From contig NZ_CP104398.1 in assembly GCF_025311495.1 (NCBI RefSeq), positions 930,001-994,000 on the forward strand: a stretch of DNA of 64,000 nt. Reading direction: 5' to 3'. Shown piece by piece: positions 9,295 to 16,332 of this stretch. Below the pieces are notes generated by a model, which was given only the letters and a program-made list of their open reading frames with translations, was not told where the DNA came from and did no database searches. The position numbers and the translations under genes are program-made. Source of the DNA: Limosilactobacillus oris (lineage in GTDB: Bacteria; Bacillota; Bacilli; Lactobacillales; Lactobacillaceae). Numbering within the stretch: the first letter of the stretch is position 1; each line of letters opens with the position of its first letter.

Positions 9295-10047
9295 TTAACG
9301 CCAACTATCTGGATCATGAGTTGGTTGAATGTAGTCTGGGTCATCCGGCGGCAGGTTGATTCGCCGTTTGAATTCCGGATCAATGTTCGGGTCGGCATTC
9401 ATTGCCGCCCGGGCCTTATCCTGCGGTCCCATTGAGCTAGCTGTTGCCGCATTGTTATTAGAAGCAGTATTTTCCTGCTGATTGTTGACGTTAGTTCCGT
9501 CAGTTCGGAGGTCGTTGAGGCTGGCATTCTCCGCTAATTGGCAGAGTGCATCGCCCGCATTATTGTCGTTGGCTACCTTGACCATCTCAGCAGTCGTTGC
9601 ACTCTTTTTCCGAAAGCCGCCATGACCATCCGAGATGTAAGTTTGGTCTCCTACTAATGTGTAATACGTAGAGCCAGCACTAGCTAGTTTGGCCTCATAA
9701 ACCACCTCTGCGCCAGCTGGCAATTTACCACTGACCCCAGCCTTTTTCGCGTCACCAGGGCTATACAAGTCGATAGTCAGCTGTTGACCGCTCTTGTTCA
9801 TTTGCTGAACATAGCGCTGGTGGTTCTTTAATCCCGCATAAAACATCACCACGGCCGCATTTTGCTTGGGCGTTAGGTTGGCCGGATCGAGTTTAGCCGA
9901 AGAAGAAGCAAGCTGATAACTAGGCTGGCTGCTCGTTGAAGAACTAGCCGTACTCTTACTGCTATCATGTTGGTTGCCACACGCTGTTAGTCCAATCCCT
10001 AATGCCACTACTATGAATAATGCTGATACTACTTTCCATTTTTTCAT
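9295..10047 (-). CDS. Predicted lipoprotein, function unknown
   Basis: About 250 residues, with lipobox GLTAC and then GNQHDSSKS. The same lipobox-to-linker string, with one change, starts the mature part of the neighbouring 135-residue lipoprotein, so the two are probably related. After a Ser-rich linker there is a mixed domain (about 50-165) with YSPGDAKKAG, then an Asn/Gln-rich stretch and a Pro/Asp-rich end. I chose ATG 10047 because MKKWK begins a normal signal; GGAGG is 13 bp upstream, somewhat far. Last gene of the operon, with a terminator immediately after. Confidence 0.75.
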   Translation of the reverse strand: MKKWKVVSALFIVVALGIGLTACGNQHDSSKSTASSSTSSQPSYQLASSSAKLDPANLTPKQNAAVVMFYAGLKNHQRYVQQMNKSGQQLTIDLYSPGDAKKAGVSGKLPAGAEVVYEAKLASAGSTYYTLVGDQTYISDGHGGFRKKSATTAEMVKVANDNNAGDALCQLAENASLNDLRTDGTNVNNQQENTASNNNAATASSMGPQDKARAAMNADPNIDPEFKRRINLPPDDPDYIQPTHDPDSWR

Positions 10048-10085
10048 GATTTCAAACTTTCCTCCCAAAATCTCACAATTAGATA

Positions 10086-10493
10086 TTATTCGGCCTGCTT
10101 TTCAATCCGGCCATCCTGATAAACGTAGTAGACATCCCCGTTGTCGTTGCGAACTGAATTATACGGAACGTAACTGCCATCGGTTGGTGCACCATGGGCC
10201 CCGCCATAGGTTCCGCCATCAATCGTCCAGCCCTGGTCACCCATTTTCTGGGTAATGTAGTCGACTGAGCTCTGCCCGCCGGTGAGGTGAACCGCCGCCG
10301 ATGACGAAGAAGCAGCCGCCGAGCTGCTCGACTGGCTGACCGAGCTAGAACCGCTCTTTTGTGACGACGAGCGGACCGTCTTACTGGTGGCCGAAAAACT
10401 GTCTGCACCCTTACTGCTATGATGTTGGTTGCCACACGCGGCTAACGTCAGTCCGGCTAAACAAGTGGTGGCGATTAGTGCTAATTTTTTCAT
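10086..10493 (-). CDS. Small predicted lipoprotein, function unknown
   Basis: 135 residues. Signal peptide with lipobox LTLAAC, then GNQHHSSKG and a long Ser/Ala-rich linker (about 25-75), leaving a C-terminal domain of only about 60 residues (GWTIDGGTYGGAHGAP, then YYVYQDGRIEK). AAGGAG lies 6 bp before ATG. It starts 21 bp after the upstream lipoprotein gene and is followed after 38 bp by a related one. Predicted to sit on the outer membrane face. Confidence 0.75.
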   Translation of the reverse strand: MKKLALIATTCLAGLTLAACGNQHHSSKGADSFSATSKTVRSSSQKSGSSSVSQSSSSAAASSSSAAVHLTGGQSSVDYITQKMGDQGWTIDGGTYGGAHGAPTDGSYVPYNSVRNDNGDVYYVYQDGRIEKQAE

Positions 10494-10514
10494 AATGTAC
10501 TCCTTAAATAAAAT

Positions 10515-11372
10515 TTATTCAGTTACATCTGCTGAGGTTGGTCCATAACTGCTTTGGTCGTCAAAGGCAGTAAAATTACCACCATCTAGCGTTCCATATA
10601 CCGCTTCAATATGGTATTTATGGTCACCCTTCTTGGTGATTGTGAACTTATCCTGCCCCTTTGCTCCAGGATAGGTTACCATGACGTACCCGCCATCGCT
10701 GGTTGCGTGACTGCCTTCATGGAAATCCTTGGCACTATCATAATTAAAGTCGCTGAAGCCGCCCTTTTGAATCAGCGCGGCCGCCTGATCAAAAGTCATC
10801 TCTGAAGAATTGCTAGAATCAGCACCAGCACTATTGGAATTCGTAGAATCATTGTCCGGCTTTGTGTAGCCATTTTCTTGAATTTTCTTTTGATCAGACA
10901 TTGCTGCCCGTTCAAACATACTTTGGAAGTCCGAAGCTGTCATTGTGGTTTCCCGAGTCCATGAATCAGCGTCCCACTCATACTCACCGTGATGATTATC
11001 CAAAGTTCGGAAGTGGTTTTTATCCTCTTTTATAGCCGTGACGGTATAGTAATTCTTATCATAGACATCGTGAAGCTTTAGCTGAAACTTCTGACCACTT
11101 AGGTGGCGGCAAGTTCCACGCATCACGCTACCATATTCACCATGGTTAGCGTCCCCCGTTTCCGGTTCCACTTCTTGAACCTTGCCGTCCTTAGTTAGTC
11201 GCAAATAATCGGTCTGCACATTGCCATCATTATCCTTGTCCCGATATTTAGCGTCAATTTGGTAAATCCCAGTTAACTTTGGTACTGTTTTTTTCGTTGT
11301 CTGTTTTCCACAGCCCGTGATGATTAGCAATAATCCAAGTACGGCAAGTGCTAATGCTATTGTTCTTTTCAT
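10515..11372 (-). CDS. Predicted lipoprotein with lactobacillus-type C-terminal domain
   Basis: 285 residues. Lipobox IITGC gives lipidated Cys21. Residues about 35-140 contain GIYQIDAKYRDKDNDGN and look beta-rich. After a Ser/Asn linker, the last 95 residues (MTFDQAAALIQKGGF, GGYVMVTYPGAKGQ, KYHIEAVYGT) resemble small domains common in lactobacillus lipoproteins of unknown role. I cannot name the family with certainty. AAGGAG precedes ATG. Second gene of the operon that starts at 12166, with a 50-bp gap. Confidence 0.75.
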   Translation of the reverse strand: MKRTIALALAVLGLLLIITGCGKQTTKKTVPKLTGIYQIDAKYRDKDNDGNVQTDYLRLTKDGKVQEVEPETGDANHGEYGSVMRGTCRHLSGQKFQLKLHDVYDKNYYTVTAIKEDKNHFRTLDNHHGEYEWDADSWTRETTMTASDFQSMFERAAMSDQKKIQENGYTKPDNDSTNSNSAGADSSNSSEMTFDQAAALIQKGGFSDFNYDSAKDFHEGSHATSDGGYVMVTYPGAKGQDKFTITKKGDHKYHIEAVYGTLDGGNFTAFDDQSSYGPTSADVTE

Positions 11373-11422
11373 ACTATCTCCTTATTTTCTATCCCTAATC
11401 TCCGTTTACCAATAAATTTTGC

Positions 11423-12166
11423 TTAGTTTCGGCGAAGCAACCACCAAATTCCTATTCCCCCAAGGATTAGTAACAGAAAGTTATCTGATATCCAAGAAAT
11501 AGTCCCGTTTATTATGGCAAAGCCTACATTAGCATCAACCAGCTGCTTTTCCCGATCATACGCTTGCTGTTTTTGGTTAACAATTTGTTGCTTCTTAGCT
11601 ACTAACCGCTCATTTTCAGCAATAATTTGCGGTTGGGCATTTATCAGCTTTTGGGTTTCTTGTTTTTGCTTGTAGATGCTCTGCACCCGTTCTCGTAATT
11701 CAGATGACGTATCATTGCCAATATAGTTTTGCAGATTATTAAGCGCATCAGCATATAACTTTCCATGCTCATCAGTAGCCTGTTGGTCCACTGCTTCTGA
11801 CTTATCCAGACCAGCCGAAAGTGCATTAACCTCTTTATTATTTTCTACTGCTACCTCGTGCATCTGCTGCTTGATTGCATCAGCCTTAGGCTTATTTAGA
11901 TTACCACTAATAATTTTAATCGCTGGCTCAACTGATGGGGATTGTTCCTTACCACTTAGTGTATTAGCTGAATTGGTCCCTTGCGCGGCTTCAGCACTCT
12001 CACTGCCCTGTACGGCCACATTATTCTGCGCGCTCACAGTCTGTTGTTGACCCGCGGCTGTTTGATCAGCGTGCCCAACCTGACCGTTTAATAAAAAGCT
12101 GGCTCCCAAGGCAGCAGTGAATAAGGCTGTCTGCCGCCACGTTAGTTTGGTTTTACTGTTATCCAT
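11423..12166 (-). CDS. Exported coiled-coil protein with C-terminal membrane tail
   Basis: 247 residues. An N-terminal signal (RQTALFTAALGASFLLNG, then GHADQ) suggests export. The mature part is Gln/Ala/Ser-rich, then has long helical, charged stretches with heptad-like spacing (about 100-215). A hydrophobic helix at about 219-242 ends in WWLLRRN. So the protein should be tethered outside the cell by a C-terminal helix with a short positive tail, like a sortase substrate without LPXTG. First gene of a four-gene operon, with GGGGGAG 10 bp before ATG. Its promoter has the TGAAA repeat pair. Confidence 0.75.
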   Translation of the reverse strand: MDNSKTKLTWRQTALFTAALGASFLLNGQVGHADQTAAGQQQTVSAQNNVAVQGSESAEAAQGTNSANTLSGKEQSPSVEPAIKIISGNLNKPKADAIKQQMHEVAVENNKEVNALSAGLDKSEAVDQQATDEHGKLYADALNNLQNYIGNDTSSELRERVQSIYKQKQETQKLINAQPQIIAENERLVAKKQQIVNQKQQAYDREKQLVDANVGFAIINGTISWISDNFLLLILGGIGIWWLLRRN

Positions 12167-12206
12167 TTACTATTTTCTCCCCCAAAGTATCATTTACACA
12201 TCTCCG

Positions 12207-12264
12207 ATTATAAAAAAATCCCCTTAATAATTGAGGAAGTTTCACGAATATGCTCTTTTTTTCA
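12207..12264 (-). promoter_or_regulatory. Promoter with TGAAA direct repeats upstream of the secretome operon
   Basis: Minus strand: TGAAA at 12260-12264 and 12240-12244 (20-bp period), then exactly 27 bp to TATAAT at 12207-12212. The inner repeat reads ATTCGTGAAA; the matching repeat at 9225-9234 reads ATTCCTGAAA. It lies in the space shared with the divergent response-regulator gene. Confidence 0.6.
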
Positions 12265-12416
12265 TTCATCGTAATGGCGATTAGTAATAAAGTGCGGATT
12301 ATTTCAGTAAAACGCCATAAGTTTAATTTGGCCTTGCCAGATCTCTAGTTTTTACCTGCCACTTTTCTTATCATTAGTGTATAAATGTTACTTTATTTCT
12401 GGGAGAAAAATGATCC

Positions 12417-13157
12417 ATGAATATTTATATTCTCGAAGACCAGTGGGCTCAGCAAGCCCACCTCGAAAAGACACTGCACGAGATTGAAGAAGAACAACAG
12501 CTGGCCCCCTTACACATCAATCTCTTTTCCAACGTTACTGATTTCTTAAAGGGCCTCCCCTCACCGAGTGTGGAAAACCTCTTTTTACTGGATGTCGAAA
12601 TTAACGACGACTTGCAGGCCGGCCTTAAAATCAGCCAGCGCATCCGCCAAACTGACTTGTTCTCCTCAATTATCTTCATCACGGTACATAATGAGCTCTT
12701 GCCGACTACCTACCATTACGAATCAGAAGCCCTGGATTTTATTGCCAAAGATCAGGACAACGTTAAACAAAAACTCACTAAAGACCTGCTTCACGTTGCC
12801 AGTAAATCCAAGCATTTTCCCGCACCGACACTCTTGCTTAAGGTTACCAACGGTTTTCTTCGTGTCAGCTTGGACGATATCGTGTATTTTGAACCCAGTC
12901 CAACTAATACCCACCAGTCATTAATGCACACCGTTAATAACCAAATCACAACCATCAACGCTAATCTCAACCAGTTGTTAGACCGTTCACCGCTCTTCTT
13001 TCGGACGCACAAGCACTGCCTGGTTAACTTGAATAAGGTCAGCAAGATTGATACCCACAATCATCTGGTAACACTTAGTGGTGCGCAAGCTCCCCAGCCC
13101 TTGTCACGGCTAAAAAATAAAGCCCTGCTCAGTAAACTGGCAGAACTCAATAACTAA
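12417..13157 (+). CDS. LytTR-family response regulator
   Basis: 246 residues. The receiver domain (1-125) has the acidic pair Glu7-Asp8, phospho-acceptor Asp59 in LFLLDVE, and conserved Thr (FITVH) and Lys (IAKDQ). The C-terminal LytTR domain (about 140-243) has FFRTHKHCLVNLNKVSKI, the typical DNA-binding signature of AgrA/ComE-type regulators. GGGAG lies upstream of ATG. It faces away from the exported-protein operon, whose promoter is 150 bp upstream. The cognate kinase is probably the one at 13772, but a gene on the other strand lies in between. Likely activator of the TGAAA-repeat promoters (inference). Confidence 0.92.
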   Translation: MNIYILEDQWAQQAHLEKTLHEIEEEQQLAPLHINLFSNVTDFLKGLPSPSVENLFLLDVEINDDLQAGLKISQRIRQTDLFSSIIFITVHNELLPTTYHYESEALDFIAKDQDNVKQKLTKDLLHVASKSKHFPAPTLLLKVTNGFLRVSLDDIVYFEPSPTNTHQSLMHTVNNQITTINANLNQLLDRSPLFFRTHKHCLVNLNKVSKIDTHNHLVTLSGAQAPQPLSRLKNKALLSKLAELNN

Positions 13158-13170
13158 CGCTACTTTCTCA

Positions 13171-13737
13171 TCAATTCCCACTATCTAATTTAGTCATCCG
13201 AAAGGTTTTAATTTCAGGATGATCACTAACCCGACAATGACCATAATCATTGAACTTCCCCCGCCGGCTACTATAATAAAAAGTTAACCGGGGATGGCTA
13301 TCAACCACAAACATCATTTTATCACGGCTGTCGACATAGGCGGCCTTTTCTTTTTTACCTTTGAGGTGATTAGAAACGTAGAGTGTCCCGCGCGCGTAAC
13401 CATAGTGGCGCCGTGAAATCCCGCCACGCAAGTATTTAACCATCACAACCTGGTGGTGACGGTTATAAAAATCTACCCGAAACGGAGTTACCGTCATTGA
13501 AGAGGTCCGTAATACCGGTTGGTTTTGCTTAATAACTAATGCCAGCAAAATAATAGCGAAAAAGCAAATTACTCCGCCTAGTGCCCATCGCTGGTATCGT
13601 TTAAGCTGGCGTTTCATTACTAACCGGCCAGGCTGATTACTAATTGGCAAAGGCTGGCCACAATTGATACAATTACTAGCAGTTCGGGGATTCAGTTTCC
13701 CACAATGCGGACACGTAATACTCATTTTTTTATTCAT
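13171..13737 (-). CDS. Zinc-ribbon membrane protein
   Basis: About 188 residues. The N-terminus has CPHCGK and CINCGQ, two CxxC pairs of a zinc ribbon, followed by a basic stretch and one transmembrane helix (about 55-75). The remaining roughly 115 residues should lie outside and are rich in Tyr, Arg and His. AAGGA lies 9 bp before ATG 13737. Convergent with the response regulator (13-bp gap, no hairpin) and divergent from the kinase (34-bp gap). It might sense or modify the two-component system, but nothing in the sequence shows this. Confidence 0.75.
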   Translation of the reverse strand: MNKKMSITCPHCGKLNPRTASNCINCGQPLPISNQPGRLVMKRQLKRYQRWALGGVICFFAIILLALVIKQNQPVLRTSSMTVTPFRVDFYNRHHQVVMVKYLRGGISRRHYGYARGTLYVSNHLKGKKEKAAYVDSRDKMMFVVDSHPRLTFYYSSRRGKFNDYGHCRVSDHPEIKTFRMTKLDSGN

Positions 13738-13771
13738 AATCATCAATCCTTATGTTTGGAGTGTATTTTTC

Positions 13772-15145
13772 ATGACGTTTGTTAATGTTAACAACCCATT
13801 TGTCCAAGCAGCCTCACCGACCTACCTGTTCCTATTCTTGATTAAGGTATGCCTATTCTACCCGCTACTATTTTGGGGATGTTACCGCCATGTCGCCCGG
13901 CAAAGGATCCCCGTCAGCTTTTACGTTGTATTAGGAGCCATTTTTATTTTTTGGCAACCAAACTTATTTCTCAACGACCTGGTTACCATTTGCCTAGCCA
14001 TAATGGCAGTTTTCTACCTAGCCAACCCATTTGGCGACCGCCTGACGACCATTGTCAGCCAATTTGGCTATAGTATATTAGTTTACTACTTTGCCTCAAC
14101 AGTATGTATGCTACTGTCGCGAATTATCCTCGTCAAGTATCCCCAATTTGGTTCTTTACTGTACTTATTTTTAGTACCAATTATTTACGGATTAGCCTTA
14201 CTGGTAATTCGAATTGTCCGCCCCATCAGCAACCGCTACCTAGCCCGGGTTAACAACCGGCACCCCATCGCAGAATGGTGTCTTAGTCTTCTTTTTATTC
14301 CACTAAGTCTCTTTTTCTTTTTTGTCCAATATAATCAACCAGCATTTAACCAGCTCCTAGGCGTTAATAGCCTAACTGGGAACTCCGCAGCCCTGCTCAT
14401 CGCACTTAGCTACTTTGTCCTAGCTATTTTGATAATGAACCATATCGGCAAGGACCTTTACCAGCGTGACCTCGCCACTTTTGCTACCCAACAATTGAAT
14501 AGTTTTGCTAATTACACGAGTGAACTAGAAGTGATGTATGATGACTTACGTCGCTTCCGTCACGACTATAAGAACATTTTAATTAGCCTAAATAGCGCTC
14601 TCGATGATAACAATATTGAGGATGCAAAGCAGTCGCTTCACCAGCTGACTCAATCTTCTAATCGAATTATTGACCTACCGACCGGTGTCTTGGGCGCTCT
14701 CCAAAATATCACCAATTCAGGAATTAAATCAATCGTCTACCAAAAGATCAGCGTCGCTATTAAAGCTCACTTGCATCCTCGTTTAGAGGTTGTGCGACCG
14801 ATTGACCTGACAAAAACGCTTCAATCCCTGGATGCCATCCGGATCATCGCTATTCTACTAGACAATGCCATCGCTGCTGCTAAAAACTCCACACAAAAGG
14901 AAATCAGCTTGAGTTTGTTTGAAAACGACAATGCGCAATTCATCATCGTTGGCAATTCGACTAAGGAATCACGAGTGGACCTTGAATTACTAGCTAAGAT
15001 TGAACACTCAGTCAGTATTAATAGCAGCCACCACCTGGGCCTGCGTAACCTAAAGATTATCCTTGGCCACTATCCTAATGCTGTTAACGACCGGAGCAGC
15101 GACCACCACTGGTTAGAACAAAAGATCGTCTTACCCAAAAATTGA
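13772..15145 (+). CDS. GHKL-type sensor histidine kinase (AgrC/ComD-like)
   Basis: 457 residues from the chosen ATG, which has GGAG 10 bp upstream; the frame is open further upstream, but there it would overlap the gene on the other strand. About six hydrophobic segments fill residues 10-235. A coiled linker leads to the phospho-acceptor motif FRHDYKN (His264), then an ATPase domain with N-box LLDNAIAAAKN (near 365) and G-box LGLRNLKI (near 424). This is the HPK10-like class that pairs with LytTR regulators and often senses peptides. No AgrB/AgrD-like genes are nearby. A terminator follows. Confidence 0.9.
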   Translation: MTFVNVNNPFVQAASPTYLFLFLIKVCLFYPLLFWGCYRHVARQRIPVSFYVVLGAIFIFWQPNLFLNDLVTICLAIMAVFYLANPFGDRLTTIVSQFGYSILVYYFASTVCMLLSRIILVKYPQFGSLLYLFLVPIIYGLALLVIRIVRPISNRYLARVNNRHPIAEWCLSLLFIPLSLFFFFVQYNQPAFNQLLGVNSLTGNSAALLIALSYFVLAILIMNHIGKDLYQRDLATFATQQLNSFANYTSELEVMYDDLRRFRHDYKNILISLNSALDDNNIEDAKQSLHQLTQSSNRIIDLPTGVLGALQNITNSGIKSIVYQKISVAIKAHLHPRLEVVRPIDLTKTLQSLDAIRIIAILLDNAIAAAKNSTQKEISLSLFENDNAQFIIVGNSTKESRVDLELLAKIEHSVSINSSHHLGLRNLKIILGHYPNAVNDRSSDHHWLEQKIVLPKN

Positions 15146-15264
15146 TTAGTAAAAGGGCAACCCACCCTGCCAGCGTTCCGGTTAAATCCTCGGCACAGGG
15201 CTAAAAGGCACGCTCCTTTCCTGGCTTGCAGATAAGAAAAGCACTCCAATTGGTTCTACAATTT

Positions 15265-15295
15265 TAAGTACTGATGGACTTAACATCAGTGCTTA
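15265..15295 (+). terminator. Terminator after the histidine kinase
   Basis: 12-bp stem with one G-U pair (TAAGTACTGATG and CATCAGTGCTTA, loop of 7), followed by TTTTGATTT. Roughly symmetric, so it may also work on the other strand. Confidence 0.85.
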
Positions 15296-15510
15296 TTTTG
15301 ATTTAAATTTAATCTAATTAAATTATCTTTCATCTTAGCGTTCCAACTAATCAATGTCAATTTTGTGGCAATTATGGCCAGTGTTAAGGGTGATCCTCAC
15401 TTAATAATGTTAAGGAAAAACAACTAACAACATTATAAAAATTAGGAATCCGGCACTTCCACATTTCATCCAAAGTTAAAATAATTTAATCAGTGCTTTT
15501 AAACAGAAAC
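15296..15510. other. AT-rich intergenic region with a promoter-like site
   Basis: No convincing gene. On the minus strand TGAAA (15464-15468) lies 26 bp before TATAAT (15432-15437), close to the arrangement of the two secretome promoters, but the outer repeat is only TAAAT. Downstream of it a 15-codon frame (15286-15333) has a poor ribosome site. Confidence 0.35.
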
Positions 15511-15552
15511 CCCGGTCCTAAACAAAATCAACCAGTTTTGCTTAGGACCGGG
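15511..15552 (-). terminator. Terminator after birA
   Basis: Perfect 11-bp stem CCCGGTCCTAA / TTAGGACCGGG, extended by CAAAA/TTTTG with one mismatch. It lies 16 bp after the birA stop. The T tract is weak (GGGTTTCTGTTT on the minus strand). Confidence 0.7.
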
Positions 15553-15567
15553 ATTCAAAATACCGGC

Positions 15568-16323
15568 TCATTCCCGTACCCGGACAGTCCCCGCCGAGAA
15601 AACCCGGTGCCCACACGCTGTTCGAATGCAGAGAAAGCCTTCGTCCGTAATTTGTTCAAATTGACCGCTAATCCGCTCTGCTCCCGTATCAACAACCAGC
15701 CGTTTCCCACTTAGATATTGGTGGTTCCGGTAGACGGTTAAAACGGCTGGCCACGGTTGCGCTAAGAGGTCGAGGAAACGGGCCGCCACCTCATCAATCA
15801 CCGCCAGGCGCTCTCGTTGGCTTACTGGCTGATTGCTTAACGCGGTAACCTGTTTTGCAATCTCGGCTGGCCACTGGTCAGCGGGCTGGAAAAGGTTGAT
15901 CCCCCAACCGATTGCCACGCCAGCCGGCCGATTGTTATTATCGAACACCATTTCGGCTAGAATTCCCACCGCCTTACGGTTGCCAACATACAAGTCGTTG
16001 ACCCACTTGATAGTAATGGGCTGGTGAAAATGTTCATGCAGGACTGTTGCGGCGGCGACCGCGGCTGTAACAGTTAACCGGGCCGCCGGCTGCTTCCCGC
16101 TGGCAAACGGTAAGCCCAGGGTAAAATAGGCCCCGCTACCAGCCGGCGAGAAGAAGGTTCGGCCGGGCTTCCCCCGACCAGCTCGCTGCGAAGCGGCAGT
16201 AATCAGGAAAAGTTGTGAAGCGCCGGTTGCCAGCCGCTGCTTGGTAAGGTCGTTGGTTGAAGTGACCTGGTCAAAGCTTTGGACCGTGACCCCGGCAGCG
16301 GATAAACGCGGAAAGTCATTCAT
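15568..16323 (-). CDS. birA: Biotin--[biotin carboxyl carrier protein] ligase
   Basis: 251 residues. It attaches biotin to carrier lysines, here presumably the biotinyl domain of pyruvate carboxylase. Visible are TSTNDL near the N-terminus, the biotinyl-AMP loop QRAGRGKPGR (about 48-57), and IKWVNDLYVGNRKAVGIL (near 105-122). There is no N-terminal helix-turn-helix, so it is a monofunctional (non-repressor) ligase. The start is 12 bp from the pyc stop with AGGTGAGG before ATG, so pyc and birA are translationally close and co-transcribed. Confidence 0.93.
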   Translation of the reverse strand: MNDFPRLSAAGVTVQSFDQVTSTNDLTKQRLATGASQLFLITAASQRAGRGKPGRTFFSPAGSGAYFTLGLPFASGKQPAARLTVTAAVAAATVLHEHFHQPITIKWVNDLYVGNRKAVGILAEMVFDNNNRPAGVAIGWGINLFQPADQWPAEIAKQVTALSNQPVSQRERLAVIDEVAARFLDLLAQPWPAVLTVYRNHQYLSGKRLVVDTGAERISGQFEQITDEGFLCIRTACGHRVFSAGTVRVRE

Positions 16324-16332
16324 CACCCTCAC

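Noticed and set aside
12167-12416. A pheromone (double-glycine leader or AgrD-like) gene near the kinase
   Set aside because: I searched both strands of the gaps around the kinase and regulator and saw no frame with a double-glycine leader or a cysteine-containing AgrD-like core behind a ribosome site.
13664-13771. N-terminal extension of the histidine kinase frame
   Set aside because: It would overlap the 5' end of the zinc-ribbon gene, while ATG 13772 has a ribosome site and begins the membrane part.
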